DNA of 64,000 bases, from positions 182,139,250-182,203,249 of the forward strand of contig BTPG01000001.1 in the NCBI GenBank assembly GCA_036245525.1. The letters are read 5' to 3'. The notes under the pieces were generated by a model, which had not been told where the DNA came from, did no database searches, and saw nothing but the letters and a program-made list of their open reading frames with translations. A program made the translations under genes and the position numbers. This document shows positions 1 to 9,975 of this stretch, piece after piece. Numbering within the stretch: the stretch's first letter is position 1; every line of letters starts with the position of its first letter. This DNA is from Semisulcospira habei (taxonomy: Eukaryota; Mollusca; Gastropoda; Semisulcospiridae).

Positions 1-3000
1 TCCAGGCGATTGACAGTGCAAAAATGAAGGGGTCTGGCTGGCACGAAGGGCATGTACATGAACTACAATTAAAGCAGTCTAGGTATCATCCCATATTAGG
101 TAAAGCATGGTTGCCACTGCCAACAGAAGTTTCGAACAAGAAGGCAGTCGTCAACATACAGAACAATGACAATTTCTGTTTCATGTGGTGCGTACTTGCT
201 AAACTACACTTTGTGAGGTCAAGACCAGATCGCGTATCTAACTACATCAAATTTGTAAATGAACTCAACTTTAGTGGCATTGAGTCCCCTGTTAAAATAG
301 AAGACATAGATTTGTTTGAAAAACTAAATCCTGGTATATCTGTGAATGTGTTTGTGTGGGATAATAATGCTGAGAACAAGTTACAGCCAATTAGAGTATC
401 CCCAATTGCCCCAACCTATGGTCAGTCAGAAGATAAACATGTTGACATGTTGCTAATCGGCGATGACAATAACTTCCACTACACAATTATCAGGAATATG
501 TCACGTCTAATTCATTCACATACAACAAAACACAATGGCAAACAGGAAGTTTGTAAGAGATGTTTACAAAGATTCTCCTCCATAAACGTAGCGCACAAAC
601 ATGTTTTACACTGCAGGTCAGCTGATGACATACAAACAGTACTTAAGTATCCAGATCCTGGTAGTCAAGTGTATTTTAAGAACTATGGGAATCAGCAAAA
701 GCTGCCGTTCGTAGTATACGCTGATTTTGAATCCCTGGTTGTTCAATTTGAAGGTCCTGTTCCAGAGTCATTACCAAAGACTATAAAACTAAGTGACCAA
801 GTGGTGTGTTCTTTTGGATACATTATTGTTAGGTCAGACGGTGTGCATACAGAACCTGTTATTTACAGGGGTGAAAATGCAGCATGCCTGTTTTTAACAG
901 AAATGAGACATCTGTACAGTCAGGTAGTACAATATCTCACAACATGTCAGATGCCTTTGGTGATGACAGAAGAAGACAAACTAAAATTTGATACAGCTGA
1001 GAAGTGTTGGATTTGTGAACAGCCTTTAGGATGTGATAAAGTTCGTGACCACGATCACATAACTGGATGTTACAGAGGAGCTGCTCATGGTGATTGTAAC
1101 TTGAAATTAAAAATAGATCCTAAGACATACAAGTTACCAATCTTTTTCCACAATCTCAAAGGGTATGATTCACACATCATCATGCAGGCTGTAGATGAGT
1201 CATACAAAAACATTAGTTGTATTGCACAGACAACTGAGAAATACTTGACTTTTAGGTTAGATAAATTAGCATTTTATGACTCCATGCAACATTTGTCTTT
1301 AGGGTTGGCTAGTCTGGCAGAAGGACTGACTGAGTATCCAATAACAAGTAAATATTTTGAACCAGACTTGATTAAGAAAGGTGTGTATCCATATGAGTAC
1401 ATTGATCACTGGGTTGTGTTTGAAGAAACAAGACTGCCACCAAAAGAGAAATTTTATTCCACACTAACTGGAAAAGGCATTTCCGACTCTGAATATCAAC
1501 ATGCACTTGATGCGTGGGGGAAGTTGGGGTGTCAGACAATTGGTGACTACCACGACCAGTACTTGAAAGCTGACGTTTGCTTGCTAGCAGATGTATTTGA
1601 AAGTTACCGTGAGAAGGGTTTGTTACACTACAGACTTGACCCTGCTTGTTACATCACTAGTCCTGGCATGACATGGGATGCATTTTTGAAATCCAGTAAG
1701 ATATTTATAGACCTGTTGTCTGATCGTACGATGGGTGAAATGGTGGAACGCGGATTGAGGGCAGGCATTAGTATTGCATCGAACAATTACGCCATAGCCA
1801 ACAACAAATATTTGGACGGCCCGGACTTTGACCCCTCAAGCCCTGGGTCAAGGTCATTCATTACGTACCTTGACGCTAACAATTTGTATGGGTTCGCAAT
1901 GTGTGAATTATTGCCTTTGAAAAACTTTTGTCTGTATGATTTGTCACAGTATGACATAACAGACATAACAAACAATATTATGAATCATGACCGAAACGAC
2001 GCGAAGGGTTGGATCTTTGAAGTAGACCTAGAGTACCCACACCATCTACACGATTACCATAATGATTATCCGTTGGCTGTTGAGAAAATGAGTATGACGG
2101 GGAAAAAAGAAGACACTAAACTTGTACCGAATCTAAATGACAAATTCAATTACGTTTGTCACTACCGCTTGCTGCAGTTTTACATCAGACATGGGTTAGT
2201 ACTAAAGAAAGTTCACAGAGGAATTCAATTTGATCAAAGTGCTTTCATGAAAGATTACATAATGAAGAACACAACCCTTCGTGCCAGAGACGGCAACACT
2301 GCATTTGACAAAGACTTCTTTAAGCTTATGAACAATGCCTGTTTTGGCAAGACGATGGAAAATCCTCATCACAGAAAAGATGTGAGACTTGTTACAACTG
2401 AATTGGGTGCAATTAAACTTACAGGCAAGCCACAGTACACAGGGTACAAAGAATTTCATTCATCATTGTATGCAGTGTCACTCAAAAAAAAGATTGTTAA
2501 ACTGGACAAGCCAGTATTCATTGGTATGGCAATTCTTGAATTGTCAAAACTGGTGATGCTTGAATTTTATTATGATTACTTCAAATTAAAGTATCCTGAC
2601 TGTCATCTGCTATACACTGACACTGACTCTATGATCATTGATGTGCCTACTGAAGACTTTTATGAAGACATGAAAACAGAGTTACACATGTATGACACGT
2701 CTGACTATCCTAAAGATCATCCACTGTTTAGCACACAAAACAAGAAAGTGCCTGGTAAGTTTAAGGATGAACTAAATGGTGTGCCAATAGTTGAGTACGT
2801 TGGACTGAGATCAAAAATGTATTCTATACTGCACCAGAAAGGTAGTCAGTCAAAAGCCAAAGGTATCAAGAAAACAGCAATAAAAAATAAAGAAATACGT
2901 CATGAACATTACAAGCAAGTGTTAGATGGTGCATTAATGCCTGATTATCCAAACAAGTCACTGAGATCAAACAAACATAATCTTGAAATAATTCAAACAC

Positions 3001-3179
3001 ATAAGAAATCACTTGCAGTTGGAGACACGAAAAGAGTGTTTCACACTAAGGAAAAAGCTTATGCACCAGGTCATTACAGGCTCAAGTTATCTGAAGACAT
3101 TTGTGATGAACTGGTTGATGAATTAATTAACGACTTAGTTACTGAAATGAGTAACGGTGTCTGGGGGAATAATCTGTAA
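1..3179 (+). CDS. PolB: Polinton protein-primed DNA polymerase B (5' end outside window)
   Basis: The gene replicates the element DNA using a protein primer (established for family-B polymerases of Polintons). The frame is open to the first base of the window, so the ATG at 24 is internal; by comparison with the copy at 55943-59369 roughly the first 95-100 residues are missing. Visible in order are a C2-HC zinc-finger-like stretch, exonuclease motif YADFES, an HNH-like cysteine/histidine cluster (CxxC then DHDH), exo motif NLKGYD, exo motif YLKADVCLLAD, polymerase motif A DANNLYG, motif B KLMNNACFGKT and the catalytic YTDTDS. Unlike the copy at 55943-59369 this frame is unbroken across the motif A to palm region. 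The 3' end overlaps the convergent integrase gene by 45 bases. Confidence 0.95.
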   Translation, partial: QAIDSAKMKGSGWHEGHVHELQLKQSRYHPILGKAWLPLPTEVSNKKAVVNIQNNDNFCFMWCVLAKLHFVRSRPDRVSNYIKFVNELNFSGIESPVKIEDIDLFEKLNPGISVNVFVWDNNAENKLQPIRVSPIAPTYGQSEDKHVDMLLIGDDNNFHYTIIRNMSRLIHSHTTKHNGKQEVCKRCLQRFSSINVAHKHVLHCRSADDIQTVLKYPDPGSQVYFKNYGNQQKLPFVVYADFESLVVQFEGPVPESLPKTIKLSDQVVCSFGYIIVRSDGVHTEPVIYRGENAACLFLTEMRHLYSQVVQYLTTCQMPLVMTEEDKLKFDTAEKCWICEQPLGCDKVRDHDHITGCYRGAAHGDCNLKLKIDPKTYKLPIFFHNLKGYDSHIIMQAVDESYKNISCIAQTTEKYLTFRLDKLAFYDSMQHLSLGLASLAEGLTEYPITSKYFEPDLIKKGVYPYEYIDHWVVFEETRLPPKEKFYSTLTGKGISDSEYQHALDAWGKLGCQTIGDYHDQYLKADVCLLADVFESYREKGLLHYRLDPACYITSPGMTWDAFLKSSKIFIDLLSDRTMGEMVERGLRAGISIASNNYAIANNKYLDGPDFDPSSPGSRSFITYLDANNLYGFAMCELLPLKNFCLYDLSQYDITDITNNIMNHDRNDAKGWIFEVDLEYPHHLHDYHNDYPLAVEKMSMTGKKEDTKLVPNLNDKFNYVCHYRLLQFYIRHGLVLKKVHRGIQFDQSAFMKDYIMKNTTLRARDGNTAFDKDFFKLMNNACFGKTMENPHHRKDVRLVTTELGAIKLTGKPQYTGYKEFHSSLYAVSLKKKIVKLDKPVFIGMAILELSKLVMLEFYYDYFKLKYPDCHLLYTDTDSMIIDVPTEDFYEDMKTELHMYDTSDYPKDHPLFSTQNKKVPGKFKDELNGVPIVEYVGLRSKMYSILHQKGSQSKAKGIKKTAIKNKEIRHEHYKQVLDGALMPDYPNKSLRSNKHNLEIIQTHKKSLAVGDTKRVFHTKEKAYAPGHYRLKLSEDICDELVDELINDLVTEMSNGVWGNNL

Positions 3180-4106
3180 TTCTTCTCTGACAAATGCCCT
3201 CTGGGGTGCAGGGTCATACAGGTAATATATTGTTGCGTCTGCGCCGGGAATTATTTTTTTTATATTATGAACGGATGTTGACCATATGGGGTCTGTCGTC
3301 CTGCGCCTGATGTCATTCTCAGCTTCACCTGGTTGATATAAATATCTTACCTGTTTAGTAAATAAACTTGTGTCGGGTGCCTGTGCTGGGGTTGACATTG
3401 TTTTTGGCTCTGTAATTGTTTTCAATTTAATAGCATCAGCAGGTTTTGGGTGTCCTTCATTGTTCATTGCTTTTATCACATGTGGTAACCTTTGTACCCA
3501 CTCCGTGTTACGGGTGTCATGCATGAGTTCCTTAGAATACTGGTAACTGAAAAGTCTTTCTGATAACTGTTTGTTAAAGTTCTCTACAATTGCCTGTGAT
3601 CTGTGTACACCTGGAATTCCTCGTCTGACCAGTACGCCATGCTTCGCAAATAACTGATTAACTGCGCCCTTAAATTCAGATCCGTCATCGACCTGCACTA
3701 GTCTGGGGTATCTTAAAGGGCCACGACTATATATTTTTGATAAAGCAGTAGCAACTGTACTGGCTGTTTTGTCAGATATGGGTTCAGCGTCTTTATACCT
3801 TGAAGCAATGTCTACAACAGTCAAAGCGTACTTGTATCGTTTCTTTCTTATTGTGTCATGCGGAAGAAACAGGAGGTCCATTTGGTGCGTGTCATTAGGT
3901 GTTGTGTTCTCAAAATGAGGTCTCGTTATCTTTCTTGGAGCAGGGAGATAAATTTGCCAAATTGCCTGTCTCTGTAACCATTGCTTGACTTGATTGAGTG
4001 TTATATCTCCGCCCACAGCGGCATGTAATTTCTGAATAGCGGTTGCTCCTTTATAATACCCTGATGGTGAGTAATATATTTTCGATAGTTTATTTTCGGC
4101 TGCCAT
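3135..4106 (-). CDS. INT: Polinton retroviral-type (rve) integrase
   Basis: Intact integrase of about 323 residues that inserts the element into host DNA and produces the 6-bp duplication typical of the family. The DDE catalytic residues are visible: D in QMDLLF, D in VDDGSEF and E in AIVENFNK. An N-terminal HTH-like part precedes the core, and a basic, SH3/chromodomain-like C-terminal part carries PIWS and YYLYDPAP. The ORF is open further upstream to 4142, but I chose the ATG at 4106 (MAAENK) because the homologous copy starts there and it lies in the last bases of the upstream 144-aa gene. It converges on PolB. Confidence 0.93.
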   Translation of the reverse strand: MAAENKLSKIYYSPSGYYKGATAIQKLHAAVGGDITLNQVKQWLQRQAIWQIYLPAPRKITRPHFENTTPNDTHQMDLLFLPHDTIRKKRYKYALTVVDIASRYKDAEPISDKTASTVATALSKIYSRGPLRYPRLVQVDDGSEFKGAVNQLFAKHGVLVRRGIPGVHRSQAIVENFNKQLSERLFSYQYSKELMHDTRNTEWVQRLPHVIKAMNNEGHPKPADAIKLKTITEPKTMSTPAQAPDTSLFTKQVRYLYQPGEAENDIRRRTTDPIWSTSVHNIKKIIPGADATIYYLYDPAPQRAFVREELQIIPPDTVTHFSN

Positions 4107-4524
4107 TTTTTCTAGCAATGAAAACTCCAGTAAAATAAACAAATATCATTCCCACTAGAACAAAGATTATCTCCCCGTTTCTTTGTTCTGGGCTTGGTTG
4201 ATAGTAGTCACTTAGTTTCGGTTTCGGTATAGACATGTCTTCACCCGTGACTAAAAAATACTCACGGATTGCGTCGTCTGTATTTGAAAACGTATGTTGT
4301 GCGTGACCTTCAAGCCTGAGTTTTTCATTGATGAAATCAAGTTTCTCAATTCTATTCTTTTCGTAATCCTGTTGAGCTTGTGCTAATTTTTCTGACGCTT
4401 CATTATGACGCTTTATTTCTTCTGCAGATTGTTCTCTACCCATTTTAGAAAAGAGATAATTAGAGCCGCTAAACGCCAGAGCGTTGACCATCGCTCCTCC
4501 CACCATAATAGCTATCGTCGCCAT
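4090..4524 (-). CDS. Polinton small membrane protein (144 aa)
   Basis: Nearly identical in length and sequence to the gene at 54579-55013. It has an N-terminal glycine/alanine-rich hydrophobic segment (about residues 3-25), a charged helical middle likely to form a coiled coil, and a C-terminal transmembrane segment (about residues 115-137) followed by a basic end. It overlaps the integrase start by 17 bases. I recognise it as a protein kept in invertebrate Polintons but know no function; a virion membrane or minor capsid component is only an inference. Confidence 0.8.
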   Translation of the reverse strand: MATIAIMVGGAMVNALAFSGSNYLFSKMGREQSAEEIKRHNEASEKLAQAQQDYEKNRIEKLDFINEKLRLEGHAQHTFSNTDDAIREYFLVTGEDMSIPKPKLSDYYQPSPEQRNGEIIFVLVGMIFVYFTGVFIARKNGSRK

Positions 4525-4535
4525 ATTATTTTTAT

Positions 4536-4766
4536 TTACATAGAAACATTTTCGGGAATAATTCCCTGTTTAACAAGAAGGTCTTTCGTGGCGATTGACG
4601 CTGTTACAACTACAATTAGCTTAGCGCTGTCTTCGAAATCGAGTCTACTGAGGTCTGGTGATTTCATTTTGAGTAGATTTTTTCCCAGCATAGAAAACGT
4701 TACTGCTAATGCACTGATTACTGCAGAGTGATACACAAGATTCATTAAATTCTTTGAGTCATTCAT
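4536..4766 (-). CDS. Polinton small hydrophobic protein (76 aa)
   Basis: Matches the 77-aa gene at 54334-54567 along its whole length. It begins MND and has two hydrophobic segments (about residues 10-30 and 45-65) separated by an acidic stretch. It lies 11 bases from the 144-aa gene in the same direction. The function is unknown; conservation in both copies with no frame break supports a real gene. Confidence 0.75.
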   Translation of the reverse strand: MNDSKNLMNLVYHSAVISALAVTFSMLGKNLLKMKSPDLSRLDFEDSAKLIVVVTASIATKDLLVKQGIIPENVSM

Positions 4767-4801
4767 TTCTTAGGCAAGAAAAAATTAAAATAATAAATTT
4801 A

Positions 4802-5290
4802 TTACTGCATGATAAATGGGTCGACAACTTTGGGTATTGTTGGTAATGTGGCGACTTCTGTTTTTGATGATGGAGTGTTTAATTTTTTGGACACTGTTCG
4901 AGTCTGTGGCTTGTATTTTTTGTATAATTGGTAAGCTACAAAACCAGATCCGACAACAAATGCGGCAACTGCATATCTTGCTGTTTCAGAATTAGACTGT
5001 GTTGAAGGTCTTTCACTTTGATGTGAGTGTGACAGGGGTGCCAGTCCTGACGGTCCTACCGGTCCTACCGGTCCTACCGGCGGTGTTGACGGCGGGTCAC
5101 TTACATGAGCCTTTTCTGTTAGCGCCTGTAGCTGTAACTTTTTCTGCTTGTTCCATTCAGCTAAACGTTTACCTGCCTGAATTCTGCCTTCATTTTTAAT
5201 TTTTGTCACTGTGTGAATCGGGGTCTTGGCAGGGTCTGGGGCAGGGTTCATCTGTGGGGTCGTTTGGGGGGTCGTCTGTTGGTCGTCCAT
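4802..5290 (-). CDS. Polinton single-span membrane protein with Pro-rich region (162 aa)
   Basis: Homologue of the gene at 53896-54297. It has a Thr/Pro-rich N-terminus, the shared motif AGKRLAEWN, then a Gly-Pro-Val tandem stretch not present in the other copy, one transmembrane segment (about residues 105-120) and a Lys/Thr-rich tail. The ATG at 5290 aligns with the start of the homologue; the upstream ATG at 5302 is possible. It overlaps the next gene by about 95 bases in another frame, as in the complete copy. Function unknown. Confidence 0.75.
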   Translation of the reverse strand: MDDQQTTPQTTPQMNPAPDPAKTPIHTVTKIKNEGRIQAGKRLAEWNKQKKLQLQALTEKAHVSDPPSTPPVGPVGPVGPSGLAPLSHSHQSERPSTQSNSETARYAVAAFVVGSGFVAYQLYKKYKPQTRTVSKKLNTPSSKTEVATLPTIPKVVDPFIMQ

Positions 5291-5747
5291 TTTTATCAAC
5301 AAAAAAATTTAATTTCGTAAAATCTACATGGCTGCTAGTTACAATTAATGTTACCAGAGGAGCCAGCAAATTACCAAATCTGTAGAATAAAAGGCAAGCT
5401 AATTTACCAATTGCACTCGTTACAATGGGGTTACTCTCGAGGTCATTTGTAAGATTTTCAATGTCTACAGGGAGAGCGTAACTCACAGCTTTTGAATATA
5501 AGCAGACAATTGATTTGCTCAAATCACGGGTCATTAGTGAAGCCATGTGTTGTTCATATTTAAAATGAAGTTTAAATAAATCAGCAGCCGTGAGGGATAG
5601 TATATCTTCAGTTGAATATAGCTTTCCAAGATAAGATTTCGAATGACCAGAAACCACTACAGATAAAAGTCGTTCCCTTTTTGAATCTAAGTCTATGTTT
5701 TCTACAGCGCCAATATCATTTAATAGAAGGAGTTCGTCTGTGTTCAT
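5196..5747 (-). CDS. Polinton conserved protein (183 aa)
   Basis: Homologue of the 173-aa gene at 53427-53948. It is helical, beginning MNxDELLLLND, with the conserved block LMTRDLS and a hydrophobic C-terminal half containing LESNPIV and GKLAC. The C-terminus here is longer and Pro/Asp-rich. This is the last recognisable Polinton gene of fragment A; upstream of its ATG the sequence stops matching the complete element within about 20 bases. Function unknown. Confidence 0.8.
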   Translation of the reverse strand: MNTDELLLLNDIGAVENIDLDSKRERLLSVVVSGHSKSYLGKLYSTEDILSLTAADLFKLHFKYEQHMASLMTRDLSKSIVCLYSKAVSYALPVDIENLTNDLESNPIVTSAIGKLACLLFYRFGNLLAPLVTLIVTSSHVDFTKLNFFVDKNGRPTDDPPNDPTDEPCPRPCQDPDSHSDKN

Positions 5748-5770
5748 TTTATAATGCAATTAAAAAAGAT

Positions 5771-7084
5771 AATTTATAAAACATTTGTTTCTTTGTCAGT
5801 AAACCAGACATGAGTACATTAAGCCCCCACATGTAGAACCGTTTTGTAAATGATCCCCCTCCTTTCAAATAATAACGTTCCCCTTGTTGAACTTTGACAC
5901 AACTTAGCGATTTGAAAGGGTATAGCTATGACGCCCATAAAGACGGGTGAGAGTCTTTTCAAAATGCGGCTCGTGTCTGAATTGAAAAGGAATGGAATGT
6001 GGCCACTAAATAGCGCGGCGTGAGGCAACACAAAAGGCGATCAACCGTGACACCACCTGGCAGCTCATGCTTACGATAAAATTGTACTGACATGAGTGTC
6101 TGTAAGTGCGTGTGTGTGTGTGTGTTTGTGTGTTTGTGTGTGTGTGTGTGTTTGTGTGTGTGTACGTCTGCGTGTGTTAGATATTACTTGTTAGTTTCTT
6201 ATACAACTGTTTTTCCAGCTGCCTGTATAGTGCAGAGTATAGGCCACCGTTTGATTTCTCGGGAACCAGTCATTGAGTAAATATGAAGTCAATTTCGAAA
6301 CTCTTCTTGAGTGTATTGACACCTCTCAGCAAATAGCCTTTTCAGAGCTGTAGAGCCGGCTTCACATAGAGTGTTAGGTCTCACAGTGAGTTGAACAGTG
6401 GCGCGCTACTGTGCCGGCGCGTGGCGACATTAGACACCACAAAGGTAAACAGGTGAGCTGGCTTGAAAAGAAGCTGATTTAAAACGTGTAAGTTTCACAT
6501 GAGTGGAGTCTATGTCTGTGTTGTCAAAGCGGGTCTTTCTCTCTCTGTGTGTGCGGTAGCTAATGGGGGTTTTATTCCCATTCAATCTTAAAACCAATTT
6601 ACATTTGTGGGGGGTCATGATTTTCGATGTGCATTTTTCTTAAGGTCAAAAAAAATTGTGTGAATATCGACTCAGGTGCGGTACATATCGATCTGATTCA
6701 AAAAATTTCGATCCGGTTTCAAAAGGCAATCTCGTCCCGAAAAGAAAATGTGAATAATTGCTATTTTCAGAACAGGTCTATTCATATCTTACCTGAATTG
6801 AAGTGGGAGTCTTTCAAAACCAGTCAAGCGTAGGCATGAGGTGTTTATGTATTATATGTAATTGCTTCGGGTTACAAGCACTGGTTTGATCGGGCGTTTT
6901 GTCTATGGGGGGGGGGGGGGGGGGGGGGGAGGGGATTTGAAGTATTATTAACACTATGACTGAGTTAACCCCTTAAATTCTCAGTCATGGTGTTAATAAA
7001 GATTCAGTTCTTTCTTTATATATCTAATTACAGAGAAAAATAAAAGGAATTTGAGAAAAAGGAAAGGCAAGGTCGTGTGCGTTT
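5771..7084. other. No gene seen; simple repeats only
   Basis: I find no convincing coding sequence here. The stretch contains a (TG)n-rich microsatellite at about 6103-6163 and a poly-G run at 6907-6929. The short ORFs inside are low-complexity or have no recognisable domain. Confidence 0.6.
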
Positions 7085-7486
7085 TTGTGAGCGAATAACA
7101 TAGAAAAATGAGGGCCAAAGAAGATTCTCTAAAACTCCCATATCCCCCCTCTCTAAAGAAACACTTCAAAGACTGCATAAAAGACAGCCTCAAGTACTGC
7201 GTCTTCCCGGTAAAGGAACTTGAAGCGCAAGACAGATCTGGCTGGCGTGCTGCAACCAGGAAAGCCTGCATGCTCTTTGAACACAATCAGCGCAAAAAAA
7301 TCACCAGTGCCAGAGCTCACAGAAAGACAGCGTCGACTCTCCCCACAGCTACGTTCCAGTACCCCCACTGCCCTCACAGGTGTGGCTCCAGGATTGGCTT
7401 GGCCAGCCACACCCACAAATAGAAGTCATGCACAATGACGACATCTTCGACATTATTATTATTATTATTATTATTACATTTTTAGT
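7085..7486 (+). mobile_element. 3' end of a non-LTR retrotransposon (LINE), 5'-truncated
   Basis: The reading frame 7108-7422 resembles the C-terminal part of LINE proteins: a Lys-rich FKDCIKDSL stretch, a tryptophan block and a terminal C-x2-C...H-x3-H-like finger. The same architecture occurs at 45215-45655 (minus strand) in a diverged LINE of the same kind. The frame is followed within about 30 bases by an (ATT)n tail (7452-7476), as expected for a LINE 3' end. Nothing upstream looks like reverse transcriptase, so it is a dead-on-arrival fragment. Confidence 0.7.
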
Positions 7487-7689
7487 GACATTTCTTAGTT
7501 GTTTTTATTGTGATGTATGAGCCTAAATGATATGCTGCAAAAGTGTCACAGTAATACAATGTGCCATCATGCTCAGTTTTCAAGTCCCTTCTATTTATAG
7601 AAGGGACTTTTTAGGATGGGTCGTGGTGGGGCAAATTTAATAGCATGTCAATGATGCCAAAGGCGGGCAGGCTAAACCTCTAACAATTT

Positions 7690-8015
7690 AAGTAACAAGA
7701 TAAAAATTACATCATGTCTAGTTACGCTAACCTCGCTGCTGAATGTACATTTGGCGCGAAGATCCGTAAGTGCGTATGTATGTATGTGCGTATGTATGTG
7801 CGTATGTATGTAAACAAGAGAATCTCCGATATTTCTGTACACACAAGCTTGAAACTTGCCGAAATACTTTCTTAAGTGGGTGGCTAAGAGAGTCTTCGAG
7901 CATATTGTAATTGAATGTCTCATTGAAGACATAAACAACCGTTTATAGGAATTCGGTTGACCCAGATTATTGTCCGTAATTCTTGTCATATTTACTTGAA
8001 CCTTTGCATATAGCT
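7690..8015. repeat. Interspersed repeat copy with internal (GTAT)n microsatellite
   Basis: This stretch is a diverged copy of 13405-13830: both begin with AAGTAACAAGATAAAAAT, pass through a TACGC/GCGCC core, carry a GT-rich microsatellite, and end near a TTGACCCA...GTCCGTAAT...GTATATAGCTAG motif. No coding capacity. The class (MITE or SINE) is not clear to me. Confidence 0.65.
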
Positions 8016-8024
8016 AGTTTGGAG

Positions 8025-8135
8025 AATCAGAATCAGGTCAAAGACAAAAGGTAGAGACCATTGACAGTGAGGACAGCTCTCATACAAAAGAGACTTTGTG
8101 GGTTATGGTTCATCCCATCTTGTTTTTAATACTGT
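8025..8135 (+). repeat. Short interspersed repeat also present at 62240-62345
   Basis: AATCAGAATCAGGTCAAAGACAAA onward and the ACTTTGTGGGTTATG...CATCTTGTTTT block recur on the opposite strand at 62240-62345 with few changes. A shorter relative starts near 31672. No coding sequence. Confidence 0.6.
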
Positions 8136-8183
8136 GATAGCCACATATATAAAATAATTGTAATGCTGTGGTGTAAGATGATA

Positions 8184-8203
8184 NNNNNNNNNNNNNNNNN
8201 NNN
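8184..8203. other. Assembly gap (20 Ns)
   Basis: Twenty N bases. Immediately right of it a capsid-gene fragment begins mid-gene, so the flanking Polinton continues into unsequenced DNA. Confidence 1.
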
Positions 8204-8673
8204 TGGCTGTGACGTTGATTTATCTCCGGCATTGTATTCGAAGGTTTACCAACATTATCTGGGTCTGTATGCCTGTATAATACGGTCCTCTCTGTTCCTT
8301 CTCTTGTGAAGCCAAAAGGTCTTTGTAACAGTAGAACACATCGGATGTCGTCAGACTAAACACTTCCTGTCCTTCAAGTTTCTACTTTAATAGTTTCTAA
8401 CAAATTGCTTCTGCCAAGATTGTCAACTAGTGTTCTGTTTACATCTGCGTCTGATGAATAGTTTCAATATTAAATGCAAGGCGTGCAGCTGCCAAGGAAA
8501 CAATAACGTCACTGGGATCCTAGGTTTGGAAACTTTGACTGTAAGTGTTTGGTTCTGGTCTATGGTACTTGGATTGTTCGTGTGATGACGATTGATTGTC
8601 TTATGCCCTTAACACCCAGGGGCTCACGTAGTTTTCTGTATGGGTCTAACTTTGATCCGTAAGACTGTGTCAT
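8204..8673 (-). pseudogene. MCP: Polinton major capsid protein, N-terminal part, frameshifted
   Basis: The minus strand matches the first ~150 codons of the capsid gene whose start is at 48342, beginning with the same MTQSYGSK start (ATG at 8673). Several small indels break the frame, and the gene is cut by the N gap. The 41-bp AT-rich spacer to the divergent gene on the right is also conserved. Confidence 0.85.
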
Positions 8674-8714
8674 TTTTATTATGCACAATAAAAAAATAAT
8701 AAATTAATAAAACA

Positions 8715-9975
8715 ATGGCAGCAGGAGGATTTAATCATGAAGATTTTGAAATGGATGACACGTATGATTTTGGTAATACAACAGATATGACAGATATGAC
8801 AGATATGACTGGTACAAGAAATATTTACAGTTTACGTCATGAACTTTTAGAAACCAAAGTGAACTCATTTTATGATCATGTTGGTGGGCCGCCCAGACAA
8901 CGTAGATCCTAATCAGTTTGAACTTGATGGCAAGGGTCATTTATATTTAAATACTGTTGACAAAGGAAAAGTACTATTGACTAACAAAAAAGACCCTAGT
9001 AGGTTTAGGGCTTTAAGTACAATAAAAAATGAAGTGGTGTTGGTGCCTTGCGTCAACTTGGTATTGGTGGGTCTCCTGTCACGCCAAGACTGGCTAGTGT
9101 TCTTCACGACACGCAAACAAAGTTGCCAACAGGGCAAGAGATTGAAATGGCACCAGTAACAAGCCTACCAGAAATAGCAAACACTGTGATACAAGAAACC
9201 TCATTTACTGAAGGACAAATAAATGATGCTATGAAAACAATAGATGACCCAGCCTTTGTCAATGAGGGAGATTATGGGATTGGAATAAATCACTGCAGAC
9301 GATAAGAGGTGAGATGGTAAACAATGTTGCCAAACTAGGGTGAGCTTGATAAACACATTAGAACGTGAAAAAGAGAAACTGGCTACAGCAGACAATGGGA
9401 ATCTTGACACAGAAATGAAAGAAAGAATACAACACAGATTAAATGATTTGCAGATAGAAAGATCAGGACGGTTAGAAACAATTAGTATTGGAAGACAAAA
9501 AACTAAAATCACAGGTCAACAGAATTAGAGAAACTATTCAAAAAATACTTCACGAAGACACTACTCTGGCTGAGAGACTAAAAACACTTTTCAGAGAACA
9601 GGGTATCACAATTGCTAGTTTAATTACTGCTCTTGGATTTATTATCAGTACTGTTGTAGTTAGCTGTCTCCGGCATGGGTGGTGGTGTGCACCCCGCAGG
9701 CACCAGCCAACCCCGTGGCCCCACCGGCTCCAACAGACCCAAAAGATTTACAGTCGTGGGTAAAGAAACAACTTGTCTCACATATCAGACTTGCTTAAGA
9801 AAATTGGCTCTGAAAGCAGTGGATCGCTTTGCCTGGCATAATTGGCACTGTTGTCAGTTGGCTGATTACTACAGCAGCAAAGGCAGTAGGGTTTATGGCA
9901 GAACATGTGTGGGTCTTTTTGGTTACAGTAGGAGGGTTGATGGTGGGTTATTTAATGAAACAGATAAAGAAGTAA
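8715..9975 (+). pseudogene. Polinton coiled-coil/membrane protein homologue, frameshifted
   Basis: Equivalent of the 408-aa gene at 48384-49607. The N-terminus (MAAGGFNHEDFEMDD) is present with two extra TDM triplets. An extra G near 8886 shifts the frame, and further shifts occur near 9035, 9260, 9340, 9500 and 9670. The coiled-coil and C-terminal hydrophobic parts are recognisable in pieces. Confidence 0.85.

Larger units (their letters stand above)
1..5770 (-). mobile_element. Polinton/Maverick fragment A, inverted relative to the complete copy
   Basis: Six genes in this block match, in reverse order and on opposite strands, the 53.4-59.4 kb part of the complete Polinton at 45781-62102: PolB, integrase and four small proteins. 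All six reading frames are open. Similarity to the complete copy stops just upstream of the last gene, at about 5765-5770, and the sequence from there to the N gap is not Polinton-like. The left end is cut by the window. Protein identity to the complete copy is high (mostly scattered substitutions), so the two belong to one family but are not the same insertion. I see no terminal repeat or duplication for this block. Confidence 0.9.

Noticed and set aside
4405..4731. Plus-strand 108-codon ORF antisense to small Polinton genes
   Set aside because: Overlaps two conserved minus-strand genes and has no counterpart in the other copy.
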